NCBI GenBank assembly: GCA_022478985.1
Contig: JAKSZP010014856.1
Span: 19,603 to 83,602 of the forward strand
Length of the DNA stretch: 64,000 bases
From: Massospora cicadina
Lineage: Eukaryota; Entomophthoromycota; Entomophthoromycetes; Entomophthorales; Entomophthoraceae
Direction: 5' to 3'
The translations under genes were made by a program, and so were the position numbers. The notes beneath the pieces are model-generated. The model ran no database searches and was not told the origin of the DNA. It saw only the letters and a list, made by a program, of their open reading frames with translations. Numbering within the stretch: position 1 is the stretch's first letter; every line of letters begins with the position of its first letter. Shown piece by piece: positions 36,465 through 47,945 of this stretch.

Positions 36465-37590
36465 TTGGGAGCTCCCGCGGAAGTGGAGGTCCCTGATCGC
36501 CTAAATGCTGGAGGAGTGGATGAAGCCACCATACCAGAAGAGATGTATCTCAGCCAAGTTCTAGGGGAGCCAATCGTTATCAATTCTACCAGTGATGCAG
36601 ATGAGGTGTTGTCTCACCTTATTTGCACTATCCAGCATGGCCATACCATGCAGTCCATCCAGGAAAATTACCCCGAGACTGCGTGCAAATTAACCTCCAA
36701 TTTCCATCTTAAGGAGGTCTTAGCACTATCGCTCACTTCTGGGGGATAATTTTGAAGGTCGAAGTGGTTATCTAAAAAGTTTGGGTGATGGCTATCTTAG
36801 AATAAGGCTCCCCAGTGAACGTAATCTCCTCCAAGTTGATGATAAAGATCAAACTTGCACCTGACTTGAAGTACAACTAAGACTTTGGAACCGCTGGTCC
36901 TAACAACACCCGCGCACTGGGTGCTTACTCGTCCCTTCCCATTCATATTGGAAAGCTTATTCTATTGGCCCCCACAGTGGCTTTGGATAATAACGATTAT
37001 GATATGCTTATAGGTACTCAGTTTATGATCGAGTATGAAGGCATCAGCAACATGAAACAATGGCCCTATCTTTAATGAACTACGAAGTTTCATTAGTCTT
37101 ATCCAACAAAGAACTTATCAATAATGAATACACCTGCCTAGTTGAATACCCCTCTTCTGCTTTGCCTTTACATTATGTCACCTCCGGGTGCAACACTAAG
37201 AAATTGCACGATTCAGTGGAGGCTAGCAATGGTATTCCAAATTTTGCGGCAGATGAGGTGGTGATTAAGCCAGGTGAACAACGAGAGGTTGACACGAAAG
37301 TCACATCCCAAAACCCCTTCAATCTCTTAAGTGAGGCCGACTTTGAAGGAGAAGTTCAGGCTCCCAAAGTACAGCCTAAAAAAGAGAAGTCTACCTCTAA
37401 GCCTGTGGAGGCAGCCGTTTCTCATTCCAAGACTCAAGAGAATCGCTCTTCCAAGGATGCTACCCCTCACGGACCTCAGTCTAAACCTTTGCGCACTGAG
37501 GATGTAGATTCTGAAATTATATGCAGCTCCCATAGTCATTCTGACAAAGAAAAGAGGAATCTTAGAGGAAGCAGTAATCCTCACAGTTGA
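36465..37590 (+). pseudogene. B1 post-gag region with protease-like remnant
   Basis: Around 36920-37060 the frame gives LDNNDYDMLIGTQFMIEYEG, which resembles the end of Ty3/Gypsy retropepsin (ILG..F...Y). An Asp-Ser/Thr-Gly active site is not visible. The frame 37060-37590 (176 codons) continues into a lysine- and serine-rich linker. Normally RT would come next; here it is absent. Confidence 0.5.
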
Positions 37591-37626
37591 GGTCATGTTT
37601 TTAATCGCCACAGTGGAACTGGGAGA

Positions 37627-38151
37627 GTGGACACTGAAAAAGCAATTAGTCAAAGCTGGGGTCATCAAACCAAAAACCTTGAGGAGACTGAAAACGTCGA
37701 GACTTCTGAGCCGAAAGTGACTGAAAGTCCCATAATTGAGCCTGAGGTTTATCTTAAAAATGATGTCAGGACTCTTGAAGAATACTATGCTGGAAAGTCT
37801 AGCCAAGCAAAAACAGTGACTAAAAATGGCCAAGATGCCAACGAGCTCCAAGCTCCTCTACCTTCTTACCAAGTGCCAGATAGGGTTTTATATTACCACA
37901 ATCACATAACTTCCCGAAGTGGCAAACTTGGATCAAACTGGGAGGGGCCATTTACCATCATGTATAAGAGAGGATATGAGTATTCTATCAAATCTTTGGC
38001 TACAGGAATTATCATAAACTGGGTACATGGCCGCTTCCTACAATCCTACAACCCTTTCAACATTCTTGAGGGGGGCAATGTCAGACATTTTCCTTCCCAA
38101 CATAAAAAAGGAATGTTGGAGATATTAGTGCTCCCATATCTGCTACCATGA
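37627..38151 (+). pseudogene. B1 integrase C-terminal domain
   Basis: The frame contains RVLYYHNHITSRSGKLGSNW, EGPFTIMYKR, YSIKSLATG and WVHGRFLQSYNPF, the C-terminal domain of a Ty3/Gypsy integrase. B2 has the matching LYYHKFITPRS and WEGPFVITYKR near 54840-54930. The frame runs across GAGGGGGGCAA (polypurine tract, 38068-38078) into the 3' LTR. The preceding zinc and DDE parts are missing. Confidence 0.75.
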
Positions 38152-38373
38152 TGGCCCATCTCCTGCCTGATCATCAAATAATACTGTGGTTATTAATGAT
38201 ATGAGTACCAATGGCGAAAAGACTTTGGCAGATTCTTGGTGGAATCCTAACTATCAGAAAAATATGGTTTATCACAAAAATTGACTTAAATGGTAATAAC
38301 TAATAATAGGATTACTCTGACTTCTCAGCCAAATTTGAGGTGTTCAATATCGCATGGATCTGAACTTCCACAA

Positions 38374-39497
38374 GGTGAGAAGATTTTACCTGTCAATGAT
38401 TGGGTGCAAATTAACAAATCATTATTACTCAGATCTGAAACCTCCCAAGGTGAGAAGATTTTAACCATCAATGATTGGGTGCAAATTAACCAATCATTAC
38501 CACATGAGTCTGACCACCACGGAGGTGAGAAGATTTTACTTGACAATGATAGGGTGCAAATTAACCAATCATTACCACATGAGTCTGACCACCGCTGAGG
38601 TGAGAAAATTTTACCCATCAATGATTGGGTGCGAATTAAACAATCATTACCACTCAGATCTGAACCCTCCCAAGGTGAGAAATATTTTCTTATCAATTAT
38701 TGGGTGCAAATTACCCAATCATTACCACATGAGTCTGACCATCGCTGAGGTGAGAAGATTTTATTCATCAAAAATTGGGTGTGAATTAACCAATCATTAC
38801 CATATGAGTCTGACCAAAGCTGAGGTGAAATGATTTTACCTATCAATGATTGGGTGCAAATTAACCAATCATTACCACATGAGTCTGACCACCATCAAGG
38901 CGAGAAGATTTTACCCATCGATGATTGGGTGCGAATTAACAAATCATTACCACTCAGATCTGAACCCTCCCGAGGTGAGAAGATTTTACCCATCAATGAT
39001 TGGGTGCAAATTAACCAATCATTATAACATGAGTCTGACCACCGCTGAGTTGAGAAGATTTTACCTATCAATTATTGGGTGCAAATTAACCAATCATTAC
39101 CACATAAGTCTGACCACCGCTGAGGTGAGAAGATTTTACTCAACAATGATAGGGTGCAAATTAACCAATCATTACCACATGAGTCTGACCACCACCAAGG
39201 TGAGAAGATTTTACCCATGATGATTGGGTGCAAATTAAAAATCATTACCACTCAGATTTTAACCCTCTCAAGGTGAGAAGATTTTACCTGTCAATGATTG
39301 GGTGCAAATTAACCAATCATTACCACATGAGTTTGAAACCCTCCTGAGGTGAGAAGATTTTACCTGTCAATGATTGAGTGCAAATTAACCAATCATTACC
39401 ACAAATCTGAACACCACCAAAAGGTGAGAAGATTTTACTCAAAATGTGATTGGATCTTCATCAAATCATTACCCCACAGGTCAGTTTTGCCTCAAAA
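38374..39497 (+). repeat. 75-bp tandem repeat, about 15 units, B1 3' LTR
   Basis: Units start every 75 bp from 38374 (38449, 38524, 38599 and so on) to 39423. Most carry AATGATTGG, 11 nt, CCAATCATT, a perfect 9-bp inverted repeat made of a CCAAT box in each direction. A second unit type reads ACAAATCATT and CTCAGATCTGAACCCTCC and has lost the right CCAAT. The types follow each other in blocks of three or four. Because 75 is a multiple of 3, long open frames appear by chance; they are not genes. Confidence 0.93.
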
Positions 39498-39676
39498 TGT
39501 TTATCTTTAATATGATAGGCTGAAAGCCTATATTTCCTAATTTAGATGACTCAGCTTTATATATTTTGCCTCAAATACCCATGGTCTCAAAATCTGAACT
39601 AGTTTAAATAGGAAAAACTAGTATTGAGAAAATGACTTTTCTTGGTTTTGCCCCACTTAAAAACAATAAAAAACAT

Positions 39677-40589
39677 TCACTCTCCCACCTAAATCTACCT
39701 CAGCCAATCAGAGCAATGCTTGGACCAACATTGACACCCAAGCAGCTGCCCATTCGCCCATTCGCCCAATCCACCCAAAATTCAAACGCCACTATTCCAG
39801 TGAACCAAAATCCATGGGATCTATTGGCTGAAACTGACGAATCAGGTAATGTCCTCATTAGTAAGCATACAGGTCAACCTCTCTGCCAAGGCGATTATGG
39901 TCGGGCAGAATTTTTCCTTCCTTACTTTGATGAAATCCCTACCCCTCGCCATTTCGCTCCTCTGCTCAATACAGCCCCCTTTACAAAGTGATCACCAGCT
40001 CGCCTTAGCTGCGGTGGCTCTCTCCTCATTGCCCAAATCTACGCAAAGCGGTGGCCCAGTCAGTGGCTCAGCTCCAGCATGGCCTGCCCACCCTCTTCTT
40101 CCCCCCAACTTCCCAGAATCTCCCTGCAGTGACATCTCGAAACTATTCATTGATGCTGAAGTTGCTGTTATGAATGTTGCAACGATTGCTTCATTCAACC
40201 CCTCAGCCAAAATCACCCGCCACAGTATCTCCCTTTTCACCCAACTTCCTGAAGCCCGCAAAGAAGCTGAAGTTCTCCTAGCAGCTTTTGTTGAAACACT
40301 TTCCCATCATTATCTTGATGCGGAAGAGGAAAACTCCTACTATGCTGACCTCAACCCCCACTATGCGGATGCCCCAACGCCCTGGCTCTCTGCTCTTATC
40401 TGGTACTGTAACCAACAACTCTTGATCGAGGTGGGTCTTTCTGAAAACCAACCCCCCAACCCCTCCTCACCCTCTGCCATGGTGGGTTAGCAGTTTCTGC
40501 TTCACACCTGGTTAGTAGTTTTGTTTTGTCATTTTGAGTGTTGTGTTCAGTACTGTCCATCCCCTGGTTGGCGTACCTAGAATAAATTG
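39677..40589 (+). mobile_element. 5'-truncated ORF1-only retroposon, fifth level
   Basis: AAAACAATAAAAAACAT is present exactly at 39660-39676 and 40590-40606 (17-bp target duplication). The B1 5' LTR at about 35286-35303 shows the uninterrupted site. The insert encodes the C-terminal part of the ORF1 family (NPWDLLAETDESGNV near 39810, ASFNPSAKITRHSISLFTQL, PTPWLSALIWYCNQ, stop at 40488-40490) and ends with CATCCCCTGGTTGGCGTACC and AATAAA. A frame change lies near 39850-39990. Typical product of target-primed reverse transcription. Confidence 0.9.
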
Positions 40590-41010
40590 AAAACAATAAA
40601 AAACATAAAAACTTTAATAAAGCATCATTTCATACTTTTATTAAAAAGTAAGATTCTCACTTTGAAAAAAATTTTGTGGCATCCATAGGTGGATCCCACA
40701 CTGGGTAAGGGTAAAATATACCCAGGTTGGTACTAGTGGAGTACCAAGTGCCTATCCTCTAACGTCATAGTAGTTGTTAAAATGGATGGTATACTGAATG
40801 AATGCGGATGGTTCAATTCAGTTTATCGAGGAATGGGGTCTCAAAACCCATTCCATATACATAATTCCCATTTGGGTCAAATCCAACTTCAGTCAATCAC
40901 TCAAGTGAAGTCAGTTTTGGCTTATTCCACCAATTTGGATGGCAGTGTTGTCCTATTGGTGGGTCAGTGCTTGGCCCTCTGCAGCACATCCTATATTCCC
41001 CCATCTGAGC

Positions 41011-41018
41011 TTAATTAT
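41011..41018 (+). promoter_or_regulatory. TATA-like box of A2
   Basis: TTAATTAT lies 31 bp upstream of GTTGGTCGACT (41042-41052). Confidence 0.45.
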
Positions 41019-41425
41019 GTTTTCTCTGACCAACATTCCTTGTTGGTCGACTTCCCAAATAAGTTTTTACCCAATTTATTTTATTTATATGTTATTCTGA
41101 GCGATCCTGTGTGTGTGGACCACTTTGAGGAGGTCTTGCGCTCTGTTAAACTTGCCATTTTGGACAAAATAAGATTATCCCCTCATGCATCATTGGTTCT
41201 TCCAGGTCACCTCTAACCTTGGTCATTTACCCCCTTTTTTACTGTGCACCACAACATTTTTGGCTGGTTATTTCTTGCCTTTCTTTGCCTAAGTTTTTAA
41301 CTCTCCAGCACCCTCTGCTGAGCAATAATGCTTTTTATTTTAACGGCTAGTTCCCTGGCGTTGGGATTGTCCACCAAGAACTGCCACGCTGGGAACAGGA
41401 GAGTTATAGACACTCTTTTTACATT

Positions 41426-41436
41426 AGTCGACCAAC
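41426..41436 (+). other. self-complementary primer site of A2
   Basis: AGTCGACCAAC lies two bases after the LTR end and is the exact reverse complement of GTTGGTCGACT at 41042-41052, an 11-nt match as in Tf1. Confidence 0.65.
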
Positions 41437-41726
41437 CACTTTTTTACTGTGCATGAACTTTTTATGTGTGGAACATTTTTGAAGTGGAAACAGTGGGTGC
41501 CAGCAGTGGGCTTCAGCTGTCATTAACCGCACCCCTGTTTCCTCTTTTGCCCAAATGTTGGAGCAACTTGGCGTTATTATGGTTGCTATCCAACTGGAAA
41601 GTATCCACCCTTCATGTTCATACCTGGTGGATTTGGACGCTTTGATGTCCAAAAGTTGTGATTCCCCAATTTTCTGCTGAATTAATCAAATCTAATAAAT
41701 GAGTTTTCCTTTGCCAGTGTGTTCAG

Positions 41727-42488
41727 ATGATGCTGGCAGAATTGGCGCTGATGGGCCTGGGGGTGTTGGCCTTGGATAACGTTGGGCGTTCCATTGCAAT
41801 TAGGGGAATAGGGTCGTTCATGTCTGAAAACGCTATTTTTGACGTTAATTATATCTATATCTCTGAGCTGTTTCTTAGCTATTATGGCTTGGATGAGAAC
41901 CCTATTCCAGTATATCAAATAACCCCTGAGAACCCTCATTTGACCTCTACCATGATCCAGGGCACTCAGGATGCAGAGAAAAATCTCCGTTTAAAATATG
42001 ATAAAGTATATGCACCTGCAGAAGGCATGGTGGGGTATGTGGCCTCAGTATTAAGAGTGGTCAACTATCCCTCCCCTTTTTTGATGCCAATACATACTCT
42101 GATGGCTTGCTTGAGCCAGCGGAAGAAATTTTTGTTGAAGTGTTGTCATTTGTCTACCATAAATAAAGACCATTCCAGGTTATATCTACTTACTGCAATC
42201 CTCTCCTCCCCTTTATGGAAACTTTGCACTAATATTTTGGTGGATACTGGTGCCTCTGGGAACTTTATGGATCAGTACCTAGCCGAATACCTTGGACTGA
42301 GTTACTTGCCAGGTGATATGGTTAGGGGAGGGGCGTCCCAAGGTATTCCCACTCTGAAGATCATTGGGACAGTGAACTATCAGGTTGGGAGGAACAACTT
42401 TTCTGATCACTTCAGTGCGGTCAAAAACCTCCTGTTCCCTATCATTTTGGGTGTGGAGTGGTGGCGAAAGTTTGACGTTAGAACCTAA
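41727..42488 (+). pseudogene. A2 leader region and retropepsin
   Basis: Starts MMLAELALMGLGVLALD, then YQITPENPH and YAPAEG shared with A1, then the retropepsin ILVDTGASGNF at about 42232-42265 and IILGVEWWRKFD. It is open for 253 codons. A one-base shift after FDVRT ends it. No recognisable Gag precedes it; only about 300 bp lie between LTR and this frame. Confidence 0.8.
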
Positions 42489-42654
42489 CCTGAAGGAGAA
42501 TACCCTGTCTCTCTCCATGAAGAATGGTCGCACATTTGTTGTGCCTTTGTTCAGAAGAAAACGCCCCAGGAAAATTGCCCCATTGGCCCCACCGTCCCCT
42601 TGTCGCCTTGCCTCAATGCAGAAGCCCTCAGTGTAAATTCCATTACCTTCTTGA

Positions 42655-44510
42655 TTGGAGGGTTTGGAATCCTCTTTTGATGCAGCATCTGCCAACTCAC
42701 TCCCTGAGCACTCTGAGTTTGATTGTGACTTCAAACTCATGGTGGAACCTGGTGCATATATCTTCCCTATTTACCCATTGACTGTCCAGGAGGAAAAGGC
42801 GTTGGATGTGTGGGTGAAGGAACAGTTATCCAAAGGTGCGATTTTTCAGCGTAACTCCCCTGTATGCTTCCCCCTACTCTTTGTAGAGAAGTCTGATGGT
42901 ACCTTACGCCCCTGCGTAGACTATGGTAACCTCAATAATGTTACTGTACCAGTCCTCCATCCTCCTTTGGATTCACAGATTGCACGCTATGTGGAGAAGG
43001 CGAAGGTCTTCTCCAAGCTGGATTGCCTCAATGCGTTCAATCAGATCCAGAATAAAAAAGGGACAAGAGTGGTTAACCGCATTCCATACCAGAAAATGGA
43101 TCTTCCAGTTTCAGGTCATGCCCTTTGTGCTTAAGAATGCCCCTGCTATCTTTCAATGCCGCATCTATGCCGCGTTGGGGGACCTGTTGTGGGTATGCGC
43201 GGTCGCCTACATGGATGATATCCTGGTGTTTTCCCCAGATCAGGAGTCCCATACAGTCCACCTTTGGCAAGTGGTGGAGCGGTTAAAGGCAGCCAGCCTT
43301 ACGTTGAAAATTATCAAGTGTGAGTTCTTCAAGTCCCAGTATACGTTTCTGGGCAACGTCATGTTTGACCAGGGACACATGATAACTTCAGACAAGGAGA
43401 AGGCGATCTGTGAGTGGCCTAATCCCACCTCAGTCAAGGAATTAAGGAGTTTTGGGGACGTGTAAGTTCCTCAAGAAGTTCACCCCAATCTGTCTGAGGT
43501 GGCAGCTCGCTTATACAAGGATAGCGGTGCCAAGGTGCTTCCGTGGTCCCCCATTTTATATATGCTTTCCAAGCAGTGAAGTGCACCCTGTTGTCTACGA
43601 CTGTTCTTTGCCATGTCAACCCTTCAAAGGAGTTCATTGTGTCAACTGATGCCTCCAACTTCGCCATAGCGGCCACCTTGTTACAAGTAGGCGAAGATGG
43701 GATAGAGCATCCAGTGGGATATTTTCTAGGAAAATGTCTTTGCCAGAGTTGAATTACGCCGTTTATGATAATGAGTTATTGGCCGTGGTGGATGCGCTGA
43801 CTTATTGGCGTCACCACTTGCATGGCTCATCCCAACCTTCAGGGTACCTACAGACCACCATGCCTTGCTGTACTACCACGCTCCTCATGTCTTACCCCAC
43901 GGCAGACCCTTTGGCATGAGACCATTGCCAAATTCGCATTCACGTATGAGTTCACCAAGGGCAAGGATAATGGTTTGGCAGATGCTTTGAGCTGCAACCC
44001 TGCTTTAGCGCCTGATCCTAAGGAGGTAGAAGTTCACAACACCCAGGTGATGATTCCTCCAAGTAAACTTCTTCCTCAACGACCCTTTCCCTGACAAATG
44101 AGCCAGCGCTTGCACCTCTGGAAAACGCGGAGGAATATACTATGTTCAGGAAGTTAGTCCTTTCTCAGCCGCTGGCAGTGGAATATACTACGTTACTTGC
44201 TAAGTGCGAGTTGAATCAGGAAGATCTCTCATGGGGCTATCACATGAAGGATGAGATGATGGTGTTTCAGGGGCATCTATGGGTTCCTGCTGGGTCACTT
44301 CACCTGGAAATCATCCAGGACCATCATGATGGACTTACCATTGATCATCCTGGTAAAGCAAAGATGTTAGAGTTAATCCGGCGCACATACAATTGGTTGG
44401 GCTTGCCTGCTCAGGTTGGGCGGTACTGTAAGGAATGTGTAGTCTGCAACCAAATGAAGCCAAATCGTCAACCTATTAGCGGGGTTATGGGTACCTGTAT
44501 AGAAAGCTGA
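42655..44510 (+). pseudogene. A2 reverse transcriptase, RNase H, integrase zinc domain
   Basis: RT pieces: DGTLRPCVDYG, FSKLDCLNAFNQI, then in a shifted frame VAYMDDILVFSPDQ with the intact YMDD. RNase H: STDASNFAIAATLLQ and LPELNYAVYDNELLAVVDAL. Integrase zinc part: RRTYNWLGLPAQVGRYCKEC, VVCNQMK. Several frame changes (near 43060, 43440, 43740 and 43830) break it. It ends at a TGA after GVMGTCIES, one frame off the integrase core, exactly as in A1. Confidence 0.88.
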
Positions 44511-44532
44511 AGGGCCCTGGACTTCCCTATCT

Positions 44533-45671
44533 GTGGATTTTATTGTAGAACTACCTGTCTCAGATGGTTACAATGCCATCATGGTGGTGGTGGACCGGTT
44601 TATAAAGTTCACCAACGTCATTCCTTACAGAGCTACAATAACCGCGGCTGAGATTTCCAGGCTTTTCGTCATGCATGTGTTTGCTTTATGGAGTTCCCCA
44701 AGAGATTATCAGTGACCGGGGACCCCAGTTTACCTCTGTCTTTTTGGGAAGAGTTGTGTAAGACTCTCCAAAATTCACCCTTGCCATTTGACTGCCTATC
44801 ACCCACAATCAAATGGGCATACTGAACGAGTAATCCAGTGCTTGGAGCAGTTCCTGCGGTGTTACACCGCCGCAGATCATTCAGATTGGGCTTCTCACCT
44901 TACAATGGCCCAGTTTAGCTACAACAATACCTTGCACTCCTCGATTGGTTGTTCCCCATTTTTCGCCAGCCATGGCTTTAACCCCGCCTTTAACATGGAG
45001 CCCAGCTGTGGGTCTAAGGTTGAAGCGGTGGTGGACTTTGCCAAGACAATCAAGAAGGTCCACCAGGGGGTTTCCACAAGCTTGGAGGAGGCTATGCAGG
45101 TATATAAGGAGAATGCTGATGGGAAGCAACAAGTGGGTCCCACATACAAGGAAGGGGATCTCGTGATGCTTGATGCTTGTAACATCCCAATCAAGCAGTC
45201 ATGCAAGGAGTTGGGTCCAAAGAGGATTGGCACCTACCGCGTTGTTAGAAAGGTGGCCCATGCCTCATACCAGCTAGATCTCCCCCCTCATTCTGGATCT
45301 TCTCTGTGTTTCATAAGAGCAAACTGACGTTGTTTGAAGGCCCCACACCAGAGACTCCTGAGGCCTATCTCGTGGATGGGGCGCCAGAGTGGGAGGTGGA
45401 AGAAATAGTTGCCTCCCACCGCGTTAAAAGAAGACTTCAATACCTGGTATCCTGGAAGGGCTTTGATGCTGCAGAGAACAGTTGGGTTCCAGTGCGCGAC
45501 TGTGTGCATGCCCAAGATCTGATTGAAGCCTTCCACAAGCGTTTCCCCCAGGCTGCTGGATCCCAACCTAAACTGACCGTTGCCGCCATGAAGTTGGCCC
45601 CTTCCCAAAAGAACTTTTCCCTTGCGCAAGCCCCTGGAGGGGGGTTGAGCCACATTGGGAGGAGAGGGTAA
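44533..45671 (+). pseudogene. A2 integrase core and chromodomain
   Basis: MDFIVELPVSDGYNAIMVVV with the first Asp, SDRGPQF in a shifted frame near 44710, then SNGHTERVIQCLEQF with the Glu, and GPKRIGTYRVVRK. The chromodomain (EVEEIVASHRVKRRLQYLVS, WKGFDAAENSWVP) is in a frame changed at about 45300. It ends with HIGRRG at the polypurine tract. Confidence 0.88.
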
Positions 45672-46510
45672 TGTCATGTTCACATGGCATCATAATGGGG
45701 ACCAACCCCAAAGATAAGGCTGGGCGCCAGGAGGCCCAGAAGGTGAAGCTCCAGGCCCTCCCTGACCTGAAGCACACCCTAGACCAACGCTGGGTAGGGC
45801 AAAATATCCCCAGGTTGGTACTAGTGTGGTGACAAGTGCCCAGCCCCTAACATCAGTACAGGCATTAAAACGGATGGTTTACCAAATGAATGCAGATGGT
45901 TCATATGGTTTGTCAAGGAACAGGGTTTCGAAACCCAGTTCATTTATGAAATAACCCGTTCAGGTCAAATCCAACTTCATTCAATCACTTGAGTGAAGTC
46001 AGTTTTGGGCTTATTCCACCAATTTGGATGGCAGCGTTGCCCTATTGGTGGGTCAGTGCTTGGGCCCTCTGCAGCACATCCCATATTCCCCCATCTGAGC
46101 TTAAATATCTTTTCCCTGAATAACATTAGTTGTTGGTCAACTTTTCAAATAAACTTATCCCCATTTTACCATTTTTTATATGCTATTCCAAGCGATCCTG
46201 TGTGTGGACCCCTTCAAGGAGGTCTTGTGCTCTGTTAAACTTGCCATTTTGGACAAAATAAGATTATCCCCTCGTGCACCATTGGTTCGTCCAGGTCCCT
46301 TCCAACCTGGGTCGTTTACCCCTTTTCAGTGTGCACCGCAACGTTTATGGCTGGTTATTTCTCGCCTTTCTTTGCCTAAGTTATTATTGCTCCAGAACCC
46401 TCTGCTGGGCAATAATGCTTTTTATTTTAACGGCTAGTTCCCTGGCGTTGGGCTTGTGCTCCAAGAACTGCCACTCTGGGAACAGGAGAGTTATAGACAC
46501 TCTCCTTACA
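45672..46510 (+). repeat. 3' LTR of A2
   Basis: 839 bp, intact, begins TGTCATGTTCACATGG and ends CTCCTTACA. It gives the uninterrupted sequence across the B1 insertion point (ACGCTGGGTAGGGC). Confidence 0.92.
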
Positions 46511-47629
46511 GCTACCCTTTGCCTATTTGATATATCTGCTAATACCAGTCAGTTCTTATCATTCGTCAATTTTGCTCATATCCTTTTCTTCAGCGTAGTA
46601 TCAATTGCTTGCAATTGCATATCAATTAGGATATTTGTCAGTCAGTTTAAGTACTGTTTGGAACTCATCCCCGACATTGGTTCCACCACTATGTATAAAA
46701 AATGCGGTAACGCGGCCTTCCTCCCATATAACAACTCAAATGGCTGTTCTTCCCATTGCCATATGCTGACTGATATTGTAGTCAAACGTCACTGAACTCA
46801 GGTATGTTCCCATGTGGAAGTTCTTCCTGCGACCAGCTTATTCAGCATTGTGGCCAGCATTCCATTCACTCGTTCTACCTGTCCATTCGTCTCCAGCTGG
46901 TAGGGTACTGACATGACTCCTCTGATCACCCATTATCTCATTCAATTATGGGATCACATGAGATGTGAAGTTTGTTCCATTATTGCTAAGCAGGACCTGC
47001 GGACATCCATGTCTATATACATGATCCAGGATGAACCTCGTGGTGCTGGTAGCGTCTACTTTTGCCAGGGCCTTAATCTCAATCCATCTTGTCAGATGGT
47101 CAATAGCAACTATTATATACTTAACTCCCCTTGTGCTCATCATCAGCGGTCCCATTATTTTAATGGACACCATATGCCAGGCAAATCCAGGGTGGACCAT
47201 TCAGTATCCAGTTGTATTCTTATGTGGCTTGTGCAGCTGGCACTCCACACAACAAGCTAGATAGTCTGCGACATCATAGTTGATTGACTCCAAGTAGTAG
47301 TACTGGCAAATATGATTGGTTGTTTTTCTCAGGCCTTCATGCCTGACAACCTTATAAGCAGCTTGTACAATAGCTGCTCTTTCTGACAGCTTTGGGAATA
47401 ATAACTGCTTCCCATTAATTGTCTTAAACACTTGTCCATCCATGGTCTTGGTGTTTTCCATTGCTTTTAAAAAGCAACTTAGATTTCTTGGGGCTCGTTC
47501 CCAATTTCTCCTTTGACCATTCTCTTGAAGCTCATCTGCTTGCGGGTATACCATATGGACCATTGGTAACCACAATAAGCCATAAACATTCTGGTGAGAA
47601 GCCCCCACTTGGTGGAAAATCGTAATCAT
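46511..47629 (-). pseudogene. C1 integrase zinc domain and core
   Basis: The frame 47629-47201 has a zinc part (HEGLRKTTNHICQYYYLESI, ACCVECQLHK). The frame 47200-46946 holds the core with VAIDHLTRWIEI and LLSNNGTNFTSHV, where the second catalytic Asp position reads N. Downstream, in broken frames, YQLETNGQVERVNGML gives the Glu motif and FELLYGRKAALP follows. The chain continues at 34406. Confidence 0.82.
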
Positions 47630-47660
47630 AAGCCTGTAGCTTAAGTACCCATTGGGCCAG

Positions 47661-47945
47661 TCATCCTTCTGATTCTCTTAAATTATGAAGCAAATGCAAC
47701 GAAGAGTGGTCCATCACCACTTTAAAGTGCGTTCCATGGATGTACACCCAAAACTGCTTACAGGCATAAATGACCCCAAGGCATTCACGCTCAGTTACAG
47801 TGTAGTTCCTCTCAGAAACTGAGAGTGTCCAGCTCACATACACCACCAGATGTTTGTCCCCAAGTTCATCTACTTGGCTTTGTATGGCACCAATTGCCAT
47901 CAACAAAGCATCGGTTTGTATAATAAACTCTTGATTGAAATTCAT
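47661..47945 (-). pseudogene. C1 RNase H
   Basis: An open frame with IIQTDALLMAIGAIQSQ, SERNYTVTERECLGVIYACK and VVMDHSSLHLLHNL. The order D...E...D is that of RNase H in Ty3/Gypsy pol. Confidence 0.88.

Larger units (their letters stand above)
34529..40700 (+). mobile_element. Ty3/Gypsy element B1, fourth level, internally deleted
   Basis: It sits inside the A2 5' LTR. The flanks CAGGG (34524-34528) and CTGGG (40701-40705) differ by one base; the intact A2 3' LTR has CTGGG there. The 5' LTR is 34529-35398 (870 bp) and the 3' LTR is 38079-40700, enlarged by minisatellite growth and a retroposon. The internal part (2.68 kb) has gag, a protease-like remnant and the integrase C-terminus only, so RT, RNase H and integrase core are deleted. 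It would need enzymes from a relative such as B2. Confidence 0.88.
38079..40700 (+). repeat. 3' LTR of B1, expanded and interrupted
   Basis: Starts TGTCAGACATTTTCC and ends GATCCCACA. It is 2622 bp against 870 bp for the 5' LTR. The excess is the larger minisatellite (38374-39497) and the retroposon with its duplication (39677-40606). Confidence 0.85.
34407..46510 (+). mobile_element. Ty3/Gypsy chromodomain element A2, third level
   Basis: Same family as A1. The 5' LTR is split: 34407-34528 and 40701-41423 are its two parts, separated by B1. The 3' LTR is 45672-46510 (839 bp). Both LTRs start TGTCATGTTCACATG and end in ACA. The flanking 5-mers AATAC and GCTAC agree in only three bases, so no clean duplication is shown, but C1 integrase rejoins across it. 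Own length is about 5.9 kb. Pol carries more frame changes than A1. Confidence 0.9.

Noticed and set aside
38374..39220. Several long open frames with 25-residue repeats (GEKILPINDWVQ type) in three phases
   Set aside because: The repeat unit is 75 bp, so any open phase stays open through the array. They lie in an LTR and shift with indels; not genes.
34827..39497. CRISPR-like array of spaced repeats
   Set aside because: The whole 75-bp unit repeats without unique spacers, and it lies in a retrotransposon LTR of a eukaryote.
34402..46515. Target duplication for A2 (AATAC and GCTAC)
   Set aside because: Only three of five bases match, so I do not claim it. The A2 boundaries rest on LTR alignment and on rejoining of C1 integrase.
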